The notes: a model not told the origin generated them from the sequence alone. DNA of 51,395 nucleotides from Streptococcus oralis (GCF_003943415.1 NZ_RJPK01000008.1:1-51395); one strand, 5' to 3'; numbered from the stretch's first letter, positions 39,314 to 46,413 are shown. A program made the numbers and translations.

Positions 39314-39475
39314 ATGATTTTAGTTATAGTTGGATTATTTAGCCTTATATTTATTGGAGGAGTTTTATTAATTCTCTCACTTATAGGGATTCGTCAACAA
39401 GTTCGTTTTGAAAACGGATATGATGATGAGTTAGAGACAGATCAGCTGGCAATGATTGGCCAAAATAGAAAGTGA
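39314..39475 (+). CDS. Small single-span membrane protein (ICE)
   Basis: This 53-residue ORF was found by reading the gap. The ATG at 39314 has GGAGGA (39303-39308). A hydrophobic N-terminus (MILVIVGLFSLIFIGGVLL, residues 1-24) is followed by a polar acidic tail (GYDDELETDQLAMIGQNRK). It is separated by 8 nt from the next small gene. No family is recognised. Confidence 0.62.
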   Translation: MILVIVGLFSLIFIGGVLLILSLIGIRQQVRFENGYDDELETDQLAMIGQNRK

Positions 39476-39483
39476 GAAGAAGA

Positions 39484-39687
39484 ATGAAGTACGTAATTTT
39501 CAGTTTTGAATTAGGTGACTATATTTGTAATGGGGAGAATAAAGTTTTAGTTTTTGATACTTTGGGACTAGCTTTTCAGTATCTTCAAAAACATTATCGT
39601 AAACCACTTCCTGAACAGAGAAAAAAGAGATTGATTCACTATCCAGATGTGTATCAAGCTCCGTTTAGACTTCTAAAAGTTTGTTAG
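39484..39687 (+). CDS. Small ICE hypothetical protein
   Basis: This 67-residue protein starts MKYVIFSFELGDYICNGENK. I use ATG 39484; a GTG four codons earlier is possible but overlaps the preceding stop. It is soluble, with a basic C-terminus, and ends LLKVC. AGGAAGGAGG lies just after it as the ribosome-binding site of the next gene, consistent with an operon. The function is unknown. Confidence 0.65.
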   Translation: MKYVIFSFELGDYICNGENKVLVFDTLGLAFQYLQKHYRKPLPEQRKKRLIHYPDVYQAPFRLLKVC

Positions 39688-39702
39688 GAAGGAGGAAAGT
39701 CG

Positions 39703-40125
39703 ATGTCAGAGTTATTCAAAATTATTAGAGGATACTACCTAACAGGGGTTGGTCAGGAACCATTGGCTTATTATTTTAAACTTTCATCGGATAACTTAAA
39801 ATTTGAGTCTGTTTCTGCAGGAGATGTAGCTTTAACTTTTTATCAAAATGAGGAGAGTATTTCTAGTATTCCAGCGATTATTAGAGTAGATAGTGTTATC
39901 TCGAATGATAAAATGATTTCAGATTATCTGCAGGAGGAATTGAGAGATCATTATCCAATGTTACCACTTGTCCGTGTATTGGATTCCGAGGAATTTGATC
40001 CTTTGCTTTTTCAAGAAGTGATGACAACGTTCACTAACTTGAAATCAGAAATAAAAGAATTGGCCAAGATTGATTATGTTCAAGGATCTATATTTGATTT
40101 TATGGATGAGGAGGAAATAGGATGA
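39703..40125 (+). CDS. ICE hypothetical protein
   Basis: This 140-residue soluble acidic protein starts behind AAGGAGGAAAG. The N-terminal half looks beta-rich (FKIIRGYYLTGVGQEPLAYY), and the C-terminus has a helix (LKSEIKELAKIDYVQGS) and an acidic end. It overlaps the following thioredoxin-like gene by 4 nt (ATGA), so the two are translated together. It is not recognised. Confidence 0.65.
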   Translation: MSELFKIIRGYYLTGVGQEPLAYYFKLSSDNLKFESVSAGDVALTFYQNEESISSIPAIIRVDSVISNDKMISDYLQEELRDHYPMLPLVRVLDSEEFDPLLFQEVMTTFTNLKSEIKELAKIDYVQGSIFDFMDEEEIG

Positions 40126-40568
40126 GAGAGCTTTTTAGATACATCAAGTTAGCTTTAGGGGCTATTCTCGTTATTTTATTTGTAAGTCTCGCAGTTTTAG
40201 GAGGATATAGGATGTATAAAGATCATTTTATCTTAGATTATGATCCTCATCTTACTCAGAAAGAATACCAGAATACTGTACTTGATCAAAATGTAAATCT
40301 AGTATTTTATAGAAAAGATTGTCCTTACTGTCAGGTTGGAAAAAGTGTAGTTGTAGATGCAGCCAATAAAGGTTCTTATCCTACATTTTACATTGACATT
40401 CAGACAGAAGAAGGTCAAAAGTTGGTAGAAAAATACCAGGTTGAAAAAGCTGCAACTATCATCAAAATTCGTAAGGGAAAAATAAAGAAATATCTATATG
40501 CTTCGAGGGATTCAGAGGAAAAGATTGTAGCAGATGAGAAAGCAATCCAGGAGGCCCTAAATGACTAA
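40122..40568 (+). CDS. Membrane-anchored thioredoxin-fold protein (CPYC)
   Basis: This 148-residue protein has one N-terminal membrane anchor (about residues 8-30) and then a thioredoxin-like domain that should face outside. The active-site pair is in FYRKDCPYCQVGK near residues 63-75, a glutaredoxin-type CPYC motif. Strand and helix order (LVFYRKDCPYC, YPTFYIDIQTEEG, VEKAATIIKIRKGKI) fits a thioredoxin fold with a cis-Pro position replaced (KAATIIKI). It may keep disulfide bonds of conjugation proteins correct outside the membrane. Homologs of this kind appear in Tn5252-type elements, by my recollection. Confidence 0.8.
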   Translation: MRELFRYIKLALGAILVILFVSLAVLGGYRMYKDHFILDYDPHLTQKEYQNTVLDQNVNLVFYRKDCPYCQVGKSVVVDAANKGSYPTFYIDIQTEEGQKLVEKYQVEKAATIIKIRKGKIKKYLYASRDSEEKIVADEKAIQEALND

Positions 40569-40626
40569 AAGAATAAAGCTGAGTAAGTGGGCCGAGACAG
40601 CTTTTCAAAGATTGAAATATGTTTAA
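40561..40626 (+). CDS. Micro-ORF, 21 residues
   Basis: ATG 40561 lies at perfect spacing (6 nt) behind AGGAGG (40549-40554) and overlaps the stop of the preceding gene by 8 nt. The peptide is MTKRIKLSKWAETAFQRLKYV, basic and amphipathic, and ends just before the AAGGAGG of the next gene. It may be a real short peptide or a coupling device. No family is known. Confidence 0.4.
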   Translation: MTKRIKLSKWAETAFQRLKYV

Positions 40627-40635
40627 GGAGGTAGT

Positions 40636-40857
40636 ATGTATCAATTTTTAAATGCTATTACGCATGGCGTGGTTGGAACTGTCTTGATTGCGATCTGGTT
40701 CGTACCGCTCTTCAGGATAACTATATGTGATAACTTTGGAAATGAAATCAAAACGAAAAGGTTGCCATTAGCGTTCTTAATGTTACTAAAAAGTGTTTGG
40801 CCGAAAAGTAAGGTTTCATTTATTTGGAAAGGGTATAAGAAACATGAGAAGAACTAA
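40636..40857 (+). CDS. Small membrane protein (ICE)
   Basis: This 73-residue protein has an AAGGAGG ribosome-binding site and one or two hydrophobic segments (about 8-27 and 45-55). It ends in a basic tail (KSKVSFIWKGYKKHEKN). Its 3' end overlaps the next gene by 14 nt. No family is recognised. Confidence 0.65.
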   Translation: MYQFLNAITHGVVGTVLIAIWFVPLFRITICDNFGNEIKTKRLPLAFLMLLKSVWPKSKVSFIWKGYKKHEKN

Positions 40858-41329
40858 ATCATCTAGTCTGAAGCAGAAAAGAGCTAACAAACATTTGAGA
40901 GGTATAAAAAATTATACATTATCGAATGAACCAAAAAAATTCGATTGTGTGTCAGCTTCTGATATGTTGTTTGCAACAAATCAGAAGTATCGAGTTTTTG
41001 CAATTTTAGGAGGCATATCTTTTTATATTTTGCTAGCTTTAGTGCCAATCAATCTCTTTTTGGGCTTTATTGCATATGTAGCAGTAAATTTAGTTCATAT
41101 GAATTCAAATTTTTTTCAATTAGTTGGAGTGAAAGACGTTTCTTTTATGACAGTCTTTGAATCGTTTTATTTGGGAAATTTCGAGTTTATGAGAGATATA
41201 TTTGTAACTATTTGTGTAGCTAGTATAGTTTTTTCCTTATCTTTGTATGGAATGTGGGGTACTGAAAAAAAGACGGATATAACTTCTTTAACAAATCAGT
41301 ATTATGGAAAAATTAGGAAGGAGAAATAA
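40844..41329 (+). CDS. ICE membrane protein
   Basis: This 161-residue protein has a basic cytoplasmic start (MRRTKSSSLKQKRANKHLRG), then two close membrane segments (about 52-85) and a third near 125-142. I chose ATG 40844, with AAAGGG upstream, over an upstream frame that overlaps the preceding gene further. It is followed after 1 nt by the next gene. The neighbouring products are all membrane proteins, so it may belong to an ICE-specific transfer complex, but this is inference. Confidence 0.68.
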   Translation: MRRTKSSSLKQKRANKHLRGIKNYTLSNEPKKFDCVSASDMLFATNQKYRVFAILGGISFYILLALVPINLFLGFIAYVAVNLVHMNSNFFQLVGVKDVSFMTVFESFYLGNFEFMRDIFVTICVASIVFSLSLYGMWGTEKKTDITSLTNQYYGKIRKEK

Positions 41330-41330
41330 A

Positions 41331-42341
41331 ATGTCTACTTTAATTGAAATATCCAAGCGCTGGATTGAAAAGATAAAATCCAGCCCAATTTTGAAGCCAT
41401 TTATTAAGACTAAAGTTTGGTTTCAAGAGAATATTATTAAGAGAAAACTAGTCATTTTCTCAATGTTATTTTTGACCTGGTTAAGCCTTTTGATGGGAGC
41501 GATTTTCTCACCACAAAGACAAACATATACCTCAGAACAACTCAAAACAAAGCAGATTTTTGCGAATGGCAGTGGTGAGATGAAACTTGTTAGCCAGGAA
41601 TATTCACCAGATACTGGAATTATTGTTTTACAATTTGAGACGAAAGATGCTACGACTTCGATAGATCGGGGCATCGATGCCAAACGATTGAAATGGAAAC
41701 TCTATGCGCAACATAAAGACTCAAAAATAGAGATGGATGTTGTGCCAATCATTGATAATAAAGTATCAGTTATTATTAAAGGAGTTCCGAAAAATTTTGG
41801 TGCATTTGCGATCGATGTGACGAATCAGACAGTCTCTTCTAGCTCAATTGATGTGAATATTTCATCGCCATCTAGTGATTCTAAAAAGGTTTCTCAGAAG
41901 AAATCTGGAGAAGAGGACACTGTACAATTCTTTGTAACTCCTCAAAATCCTCAGCTTGAAATCAAAGCTATTGAAGTTGTCTCCAGAGAAGAATTTACTC
42001 TTCAGGAAATCGAAAAAGAGATCAATTTCCAGAATGAACAGTCTCAAAAATTGACAACATCAATTTCTCAATTGAAGGAATCTATTGAAGATGATAACTC
42101 ACGAAAAGCGAGTCTTCAAGCAGAAGCAAAATATCTAACAGGTGATGATCTCGAAGCCAATCAAAAGAATATTGCTACGCTGGATACAAACATTGAAACG
42201 AAGAATAGAACCATCGAAACAGCTTATAAAAACATTGAAAAGTTGAAGGCTAAATTAGAATCTTTGGACAAGAAAAAACAGGCAGTCAAAGATGGAACAT
42301 TTGAATTTTCAAACCCTATTGAAACTGTAGAAATGAATTAA
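41331..42341 (+). CDS. Membrane-anchored coiled-coil protein (ICE)
   Basis: This 336-residue protein starts at ATG 41331 behind AAGGAGA. One membrane segment lies at about residues 38-58 (LVIFSMLFLTWLSLLMGAIF). It is followed by a beta-rich domain (about 70-205) and a long predicted coiled coil (about 225-320: EIEKEINFQNEQSQKLTTSI and later heptads rich in Leu, Lys and Glu). It probably lies in the membrane with a large external domain. The layout recalls conjugation surface or channel proteins, but no named family is recognised. Confidence 0.72.
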   Translation: MSTLIEISKRWIEKIKSSPILKPFIKTKVWFQENIIKRKLVIFSMLFLTWLSLLMGAIFSPQRQTYTSEQLKTKQIFANGSGEMKLVSQEYSPDTGIIVLQFETKDATTSIDRGIDAKRLKWKLYAQHKDSKIEMDVVPIIDNKVSVIIKGVPKNFGAFAIDVTNQTVSSSSIDVNISSPSSDSKKVSQKKSGEEDTVQFFVTPQNPQLEIKAIEVVSREEFTLQEIEKEINFQNEQSQKLTTSISQLKESIEDDNSRKASLQAEAKYLTGDDLEANQKNIATLDTNIETKNRTIETAYKNIEKLKAKLESLDKKKQAVKDGTFEFSNPIETVEMN

Positions 42342-42452
42342 AGTGAGGTAAAAAAATTTAATTAAAATGGTAAAAGAAACTGATAAATTGGGATAAAAGT
42401 TATCTACGATTTGGGGATTGAATTATGATGTTGTAATGCAGGAGTGGTAAAA

Positions 42453-42665
42453 ATGCGATTTAAAATGGATAAAGAAGATGTTGAATTGTTTAATTTAGCC
42501 TTTATTGGTTTAGGAATATTAGGGATGATAGTTATCGCTTTGATAACTTTACAGCCCGATGGTTATCAAAGGTTATTAAAATTTGTAGAAATAACTTCAG
42601 AAGACTTTAAAAAGTTTTCCAATATCATGAACGAATTTCTTTCGTTCATAATCAATTATAAGTAA
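42453..42665 (+). CDS. Small membrane protein (ICE)
   Basis: This 70-residue protein has one membrane span (about residues 12-34, LAFIGLGILGMIVIALITL) and a Phe-rich amphipathic tail. The ATG at 42453 follows AGGAG at good spacing. It is the last gene before a strong terminator and so closes the second membrane cluster. The function is unknown. Confidence 0.62.
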   Translation: MRFKMDKEDVELFNLAFIGLGILGMIVIALITLQPDGYQRLLKFVEITSEDFKKFSNIMNEFLSFIINYK

Positions 42666-42721
42666 AAAGAGTGCATTTTTTATGAAAGCCGAGTTTGTGT
42701 TTACGAACAAGTAGCAGTCAA

Positions 42722-42760
42722 AAATCTCCTTAATTTTTGAATTAAGGGGATTTATTTTTT
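42722..42760 (+). terminator. Terminator closing the ICE membrane-gene unit
   Basis: The 14-bp stem AAATCTCCTTAATT/AATTAAGGGGATTT (one wobble pair) has a TTTG loop and is followed by TATTTTTTA. It is the strongest hairpin in the ICE part outside the oriT-like region. Confidence 0.85.
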
Positions 42761-42763
42761 ATG

Positions 42764-42804
42764 ATTGTCCCTTTAAAAAATTTTTTTCAGTTATCTCTTA
42801 TACT
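42764..42804 (+). promoter_or_regulatory. ICE box 1 (ATTGTCCCTTTAA) and promoter region
   Basis: The 13-nt ATTGTCCCTTTAA at 42764-42776 begins exactly 71 nt before the start codon at 42835, and TATACT (42799-42804) lies downstream. An identical 13-mer occupies the same relative position before the unit at 48919. It is probably a shared promoter element or operator of the ICE. Confidence 0.6.
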
Positions 42805-42834
42805 AGAATCAATCAAAAAAAGAAAGGCAGAAAA

Positions 42835-43191
42835 ATGAAAGAACAACTTAAATTAGCGCCAAAGGAAAATCAACCAGTTAGAAAGCATCGTACTGTTTTC
42901 ACAAGTACAAAAGGTTTGATTAGAAAACAGAAGTGGGTTGTGCTTGATATTGATGAATATGGAATAACCTATCATAGTAATCCAGGGTATAAAGGAGAAA
43001 TGTTTTCTTCAATGTACCTCGTTCTACAGGAAATTAAAATTGATGAACGTTCTTTTACACTAACTATCAAGAACAATGATCATGAAGTTTATGTGATTGA
43101 TTTGAAAAAATTAGATGGCGATTTGTGGAGCAACTTCCAAATTATAAAAGAAAAAATTGCCAGCTTTGCAGGAAATAAATTAAGGAATTAA
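42835..43191 (+). CDS. ICE hypothetical protein
   Basis: This 118-residue soluble protein starts behind AAAGAAAGGCAG. It is basic at the N-terminus and beta-rich, with YGITYHSNPGYKGEMFSSMY and IDERSFTLTIKNNDHEVYVI. It is the first gene of the unit that leads into oriT and the relaxase genes. I do not recognise the family. By position it may help relaxosome assembly or its control. Confidence 0.65.
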   Translation: MKEQLKLAPKENQPVRKHRTVFTSTKGLIRKQKWVVLDIDEYGITYHSNPGYKGEMFSSMYLVLQEIKIDERSFTLTIKNNDHEVYVIDLKKLDGDLWSNFQIIKEKIASFAGNKLRN

Positions 43192-43223
43192 GAAATACGA
43201 AATTAGAAAAAGGAGAAGTAATC

Positions 43224-43511
43224 ATGGCCAAAAATGATTTAACAAAAATTGATAATCAACTAGAAGAAGCAAGGAAAAAAGTTGTCCTTTTAGAAAAGGA
43301 ACGTAAAGAAGCGGAAGAGAATCTTCAAAAACAAATTGGTAAAATTTATGTTCAAATTAAATTGAAGAAAAATAAAAATCAGTCGTATGAATCAATTCTT
43401 GAAGAGTTAAAAATGGAATTAAACCTCATCAAAGAAGATGAAAAAGAACAACGTTTAGCAGCGAAGAAAAATCGTGAAGAAGGAAACTTTCCAGCTGAAA
43501 ATCAGTCTTAA
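43224..43511 (+). CDS. Small coiled-coil ICE protein
   Basis: This 95-residue protein is nearly all helical and highly charged. A heptad pattern runs through NQLEEARKKVVLLEKERKEA and on to KEQRLAAKKNREEG. AAAGGAGAAG lies before the ATG. It sits directly before the oriT-like region, where many elements encode small accessory or regulatory proteins. No named domain is recognised. Confidence 0.65.
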   Translation: MAKNDLTKIDNQLEEARKKVVLLEKERKEAEENLQKQIGKIYVQIKLKKNKNQSYESILEELKMELNLIKEDEKEQRLAAKKNREEGNFPAENQS

Positions 43512-43548
43512 TTTTTGAGTTTTGCACTTCCGAATGAAGTCAAAAATG

Positions 43549-43812
43549 GTGTAAGTAAAAGTATGTAAAGAAGAAAAACAGTGTAAGTATAACACCTATA
43601 AAGTGTGTAAAGGTAAGTATAGCATGTGTGTGTAAGTAGGTGAAACCGAGAAAATTACCGGTACCGGAAACGTTGATACTATCAACTCCACACGCTTCGT
43701 GGGGACAGTTTCCCTTATGCTCTTTTCTAACACAACACACCTAAAAAGGACCTTAGTCCCTCTGTGTGTGTTAGTGTGTTGAAAAACCGCAAAAATAGAA
43801 CCGACACGGTTC
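43549..43812 (+). other. Candidate origin of transfer (oriT) with iterons and inverted repeats
   Basis: This non-coding region of about 400 nt lies between two mobilisation units. It holds three copies of GTGTAAGTA (43549, 43581, 43630); CCGGTACCGG (43658-43667); GTTGAT-ACT-ATCAAC (43672-43686); TCCACACG-CTT-CGTGGGGA (43687-43705, one mismatch) followed by ACAGTTTCCCTTATGC, a nic-like CCCTTA context as in RSF1010/pIP501-type origins; a long imperfect pair AACACAACACAC / GTGTGTGTTAGTGTGTT (43729-43780) around GGAC-CTTA-GTCC; and GAACCG-ACA-CGGTTC (43798-43812). The relaxase and two RHH-like proteins follow. The predicted nick near 43714-43716 is inference. Confidence 0.65.
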
Positions 43813-43844
43813 GTGATGTTGCGAGGTTGAAGTTTTCTTTTTTG

Positions 43845-43882
43845 CTTCTTTTTGCTTTTGCTTCGACAAAAGAAAAAAGAAG
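43845..43882 (+). repeat. Inverted repeat before the RHH-protein gene
   Basis: CTTCTTTTTGCTTTTG and CAAAAGAAAAAAGAAG form an imperfect 16-bp hairpin with a 6-nt loop, followed after a few bases by a T6 run. It could be a regulatory hairpin, a weak terminator or a further part of the origin. Confidence 0.5.
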
Positions 43883-43915
43883 GGCGCTGTTTTTTAGAAA
43901 GGAAAATTTGAAATA

Positions 43916-44251
43916 ATGGCAAATATAAAACAAAATCGAATTGAGATTAGAGGGCTTACTGATGATGAAATTAATTATCTAAAAGCACTCGCAGAAAAAA
44001 ATAAAGCTAAGTCATTTAATGATTTTCTGCTCTCAATCTGTCGTGAAAAAATTGAGTACGGAAAATTTAATCGTGCTCAAGATTTGTATGTTGCTCATTT
44101 GGAAAATATGAAATTAGCTTCTGACCATGTTCTGGAACAAATGAAAAAACAGACCAGGATACTCTCTGAATTTGAAGAAAAAATGGATCGTTATGGCGGT
44201 CATATTTCACGTTGGTTAGAGTATGAAGGAGAGGTGGAAAGTGATGACTAA
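43916..44251 (+). CDS. Ribbon-helix-helix-like mobilisation accessory protein 1
   Basis: This 111-residue protein begins with a beta strand (NRIEIRGLTDDEINYL) and helices typical of ribbon-helix-helix DNA-binding proteins (KALAEKNKAKSFNDFLLSIC). A longer helical C-terminus (about 50-111) may mediate oligomerisation. It follows AGAAAGGAAAA and lies 100 nt after the oriT-like repeats, where MobC-like proteins usually are. It is a diverged paralog of the next protein. Its role is probably to bind the oriT region and help the relaxase nick. Confidence 0.75.
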   Translation: MANIKQNRIEIRGLTDDEINYLKALAEKNKAKSFNDFLLSICREKIEYGKFNRAQDLYVAHLENMKLASDHVLEQMKKQTRILSEFEEKMDRYGGHISRWLEYEGEVESDD

Positions 44252-44591
44252 GGAAATCAAAATCAGAAATATACCTGATGATATGTTTGAACAACTTCGA
44301 GATATTTCAAAAAAATATAACTATCCAAGTTTCAATGAGTTTATGTTATCGCAAGTTCAAAATATCGTAATGAATGACGGATTGAATTTGTACAATAATC
44401 AATTTGCGGAAACATTATCCGATATCAAAAAACAACAAAGTCAGATTTTAGAATTGATGTTGAAGAATGAAATTTCTCTTTCAGCTTTAAATGTTAAACA
44501 AGATATTGTAAATGAACTAACCACAAATTGGTTACATTTTATGGATGATGTATCTGCACTTGAAGCTGAAAGACGGTCAGGTGGTGTTTGA
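44244..44591 (+). CDS. Ribbon-helix-helix-like mobilisation accessory protein 2
   Basis: This 115-residue protein has IKIRNIPDDMFEQLRDISKK then YPSFNEFMLSQV, aligned with the strand-helix-helix of the preceding protein. The C-terminus is a longer helical, Gln/Leu-rich segment. ATG 44244 overlaps the previous stop by 8 nt, behind AGGAGAGG. The pair probably forms hetero- or homodimers on the oriT iterons, but this cannot be seen directly. It is the last small gene before the secreted nuclease. Confidence 0.75.
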   Translation: MTKEIKIRNIPDDMFEQLRDISKKYNYPSFNEFMLSQVQNIVMNDGLNLYNNQFAETLSDIKKQQSQILELMLKNEISLSALNVKQDIVNELTTNWLHFMDDVSALEAERRSGGV

Positions 44592-44593
44592 AA

Positions 44594-45382
44594 ATGAAGA
44601 AGAATAAATCTCTGTTCATCATTCTCATTTTTCTTGCAATCTTTGTCGTACAACCTAACAATTTTAATGCTATCAAATCTGGCTTGACACAAAATGATAT
44701 CCCGACTCAATTGAACATAGCCGATTCAGCTGAAGAAAAAAATTCTGACTCAAATTTGAATTCTACTCTGAAAAATGATGATTTGAAATCGAAGGAGTAT
44801 GATGGAAAAAATCAGGTGATTGTCGTCAATGAAAAATCACAATTTACAAAAAGCGAATTGAGTTTAGAAAATGGCAGCTGGGAAAAATATTCTGATCTAG
44901 ATTTTTTAAATCGTGTAGGAATTGCTGAAGCGATGTTGGGAAAAGAATTGATGCCAACAGAAGACAGAGAATCTATTTCGTCTGTCACACCGACAGGGTG
45001 GAAAAATAAAAAAATAATTTTCAACGGGAAAGAAGATTATTTATATAATCGTTCTCACTTAATCGGTTTTCAATTAAGTGGAGAAAATGCGAATGCTAAA
45101 AATTTATTTACAGGCACACGTGCTTTAAATGCAAATTTTGAAGATGAACAATCATCAATGGTCTACTATGAAAATAAAATTGCTAACTACATAAAAAATA
45201 CGAACCACCATGTTCGATATCGAGTAACTCCCATCTTTAGAAATGTGGAATTAGTTGCTAGAGGAGTTCGTATGGAAGCACAGAGTATTGAAGATGATGA
45301 GATCTCATTTGATGTGTATATCTTTAATATTCAACCAGGATATAAAATCAATTATTTGACAGGATCATCTCAGAAAATTTGA
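44594..45382 (+). CDS. EndA-like secreted DNA/RNA non-specific endonuclease
   Basis: This 262-residue protein has an N-terminal membrane anchor or signal (about 4-20) and a linker. The nuclease domain (about 80-255) resembles EndA, the DNA-entry nuclease. The active-site helix reads DYLYNRSHLIGFQLSGENAN (near residues 150-170), with the His of NRSH at the position of EndA's DRGH, and then NLFTGTRALNANF with the metal-site Asn. HHVRYRVTPIFRN is the following core strand. The D-to-N and G-to-S changes in the DRGH motif are notable. The ICE may use it to degrade or process external DNA. This is a close family match but not competence endA. Confidence 0.82.
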   Translation: MKKNKSLFIILIFLAIFVVQPNNFNAIKSGLTQNDIPTQLNIADSAEEKNSDSNLNSTLKNDDLKSKEYDGKNQVIVVNEKSQFTKSELSLENGSWEKYSDLDFLNRVGIAEAMLGKELMPTEDRESISSVTPTGWKNKKIIFNGKEDYLYNRSHLIGFQLSGENANAKNLFTGTRALNANFEDEQSSMVYYENKIANYIKNTNHHVRYRVTPIFRNVELVARGVRMEAQSIEDDEISFDVYIFNIQPGYKINYLTGSSQKI

Positions 45383-45392
45383 GGAGGGAAAA

Positions 45393-45842
45393 ATGAATCC
45401 AAGACTTAGCTTATATTTTAGCGAAGAAACACATGAAAAATTTAAGGAAATAAAATCCTACTTGAAAGAATCGTCTGCTTTGCAGAAACAGTATCGAAAT
45501 AATTCAGCAACGCTTGTCACTTTGATTGAAGTTTTTTATAAACTTTTTATTGAATTAGGAGAAGGAAAAAATTTCTATGAGCGACTGACCCAGCTGGAAA
45601 AAAATTTGGGGGATGCCTTTGATTCTGGAAATGATAACAAGGCAATTCATCGTCAACTTGATCAAATTCTCTATCTAACGCTAACCAACTTTCATGCTAT
45701 TACGAAAGATGATTTTGATGTTCAAGAATTGGAATCTATTCATTCACGATTGGATCCTACACAGCATGAATTGATGGCAAGAATCAACGATGTCATTCAA
45801 GAAGATATTGCACGTGGTCAAACTATCAAACATTCTCATTGA
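45393..45842 (+). CDS. ICE hypothetical helical protein
   Basis: This 149-residue protein starts behind GAGGAGGGAAA. The N-terminus (MNPRLSLYFSEETHEKFKEI) resembles a strand-helix DNA-binding start, and the rest is helical, with an acidic C-terminal half. It is clearly part of the operon running into the relaxase. I recognise no family. An accessory relaxosome role is possible by position only. Confidence 0.68.
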   Translation: MNPRLSLYFSEETHEKFKEIKSYLKESSALQKQYRNNSATLVTLIEVFYKLFIELGEGKNFYERLTQLEKNLGDAFDSGNDNKAIHRQLDQILYLTLTNFHAITKDDFDVQELESIHSRLDPTQHELMARINDVIQEDIARGQTIKHSH

Positions 45843-45852
45843 GGTACAGTAA

Positions 45853-46413
45853 ATGGTAGATATTGTTGAAATCTATTTAGAAACAGGAGATTTTCATGAA
45901 GCGGTGAAACAGTCAGGGCTGCCTACTCATATAGCTCATTTGAAATTAATAAAGAGTGGCTGCCTTAAAATTCAAGATAAAATTCAGTATGGTTCTAGGA
46001 CAGCTAAGCTCGGGGGAATGGCCGAGGAGCTTTTTCAAAAGTATGTTCCAGATGCAACGGATGCGAATAAGTATTTCAAGAAAAATAATCCAGTATATGA
46101 TTTTTGGCTAGATGGTCTAACGATTGATGTAAAATACAGCTCATTGTATAAAAGGAAAAACGGGAACTCCCATCACTGGCAATTGAGGACAAAAGGAAAT
46201 CAAGATTTTATTGTCGCCTTTTTAGAACGAGAAAGTGGTTCAGAGTTAGAAAAACCAAATATTTTGTTGATTCCCATGCAATTTGTTGAAGGGCAAAAAG
46301 AATTACATATTTCTCAATCAGGACGGTGGATCAATGATTTTCAAGTTGAACCTGAAGAATTACAACCGTTATTAAAAGACTATGCTCTTTTAAGAAAAAA
46401 TGGACTATTTTAA
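45853..46413 (+). CDS. PD-(D/E)XK-like nuclease-fold protein
   Basis: This 186-residue protein has a small N-terminal helical part (about 1-50) and then a core with GGMAEELFQKYV (possible motif Glu), YDFWLDGLTIDVKYSS (D-x(n)-DVK, near residues 84-100) and WQLRTKGNQDFIVAFLE. The order Glu, Asp, D-x-K on adjacent strands is the mark of PD-(D/E)XK nucleases such as restriction or Holliday-junction enzymes. It lies 18 nt before the relaxase gene. It may cut or process DNA around transfer, or be a defence-related nuclease. No named family is recognised. Confidence 0.68.
   Translation: MVDIVEIYLETGDFHEAVKQSGLPTHIAHLKLIKSGCLKIQDKIQYGSRTAKLGGMAEELFQKYVPDATDANKYFKKNNPVYDFWLDGLTIDVKYSSLYKRKNGNSHHWQLRTKGNQDFIVAFLERESGSELEKPNILLIPMQFVEGQKELHISQSGRWINDFQVEPEELQPLLKDYALLRKNGLF

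Noticed and set aside
43549..43638. CRISPR-like array from the GTGTAAGTA repeats
   Set aside because: Only three 9-nt copies at unequal spacing, no longer repeat or spacer structure and no cas genes. They read as iterons of an origin.
43540..43933. Antisense ORFs through the oriT-like region
   Set aside because: They are rich in Phe, His and Cys codons from repeats, have no ribosome-binding site, and cross all the inverted repeats.
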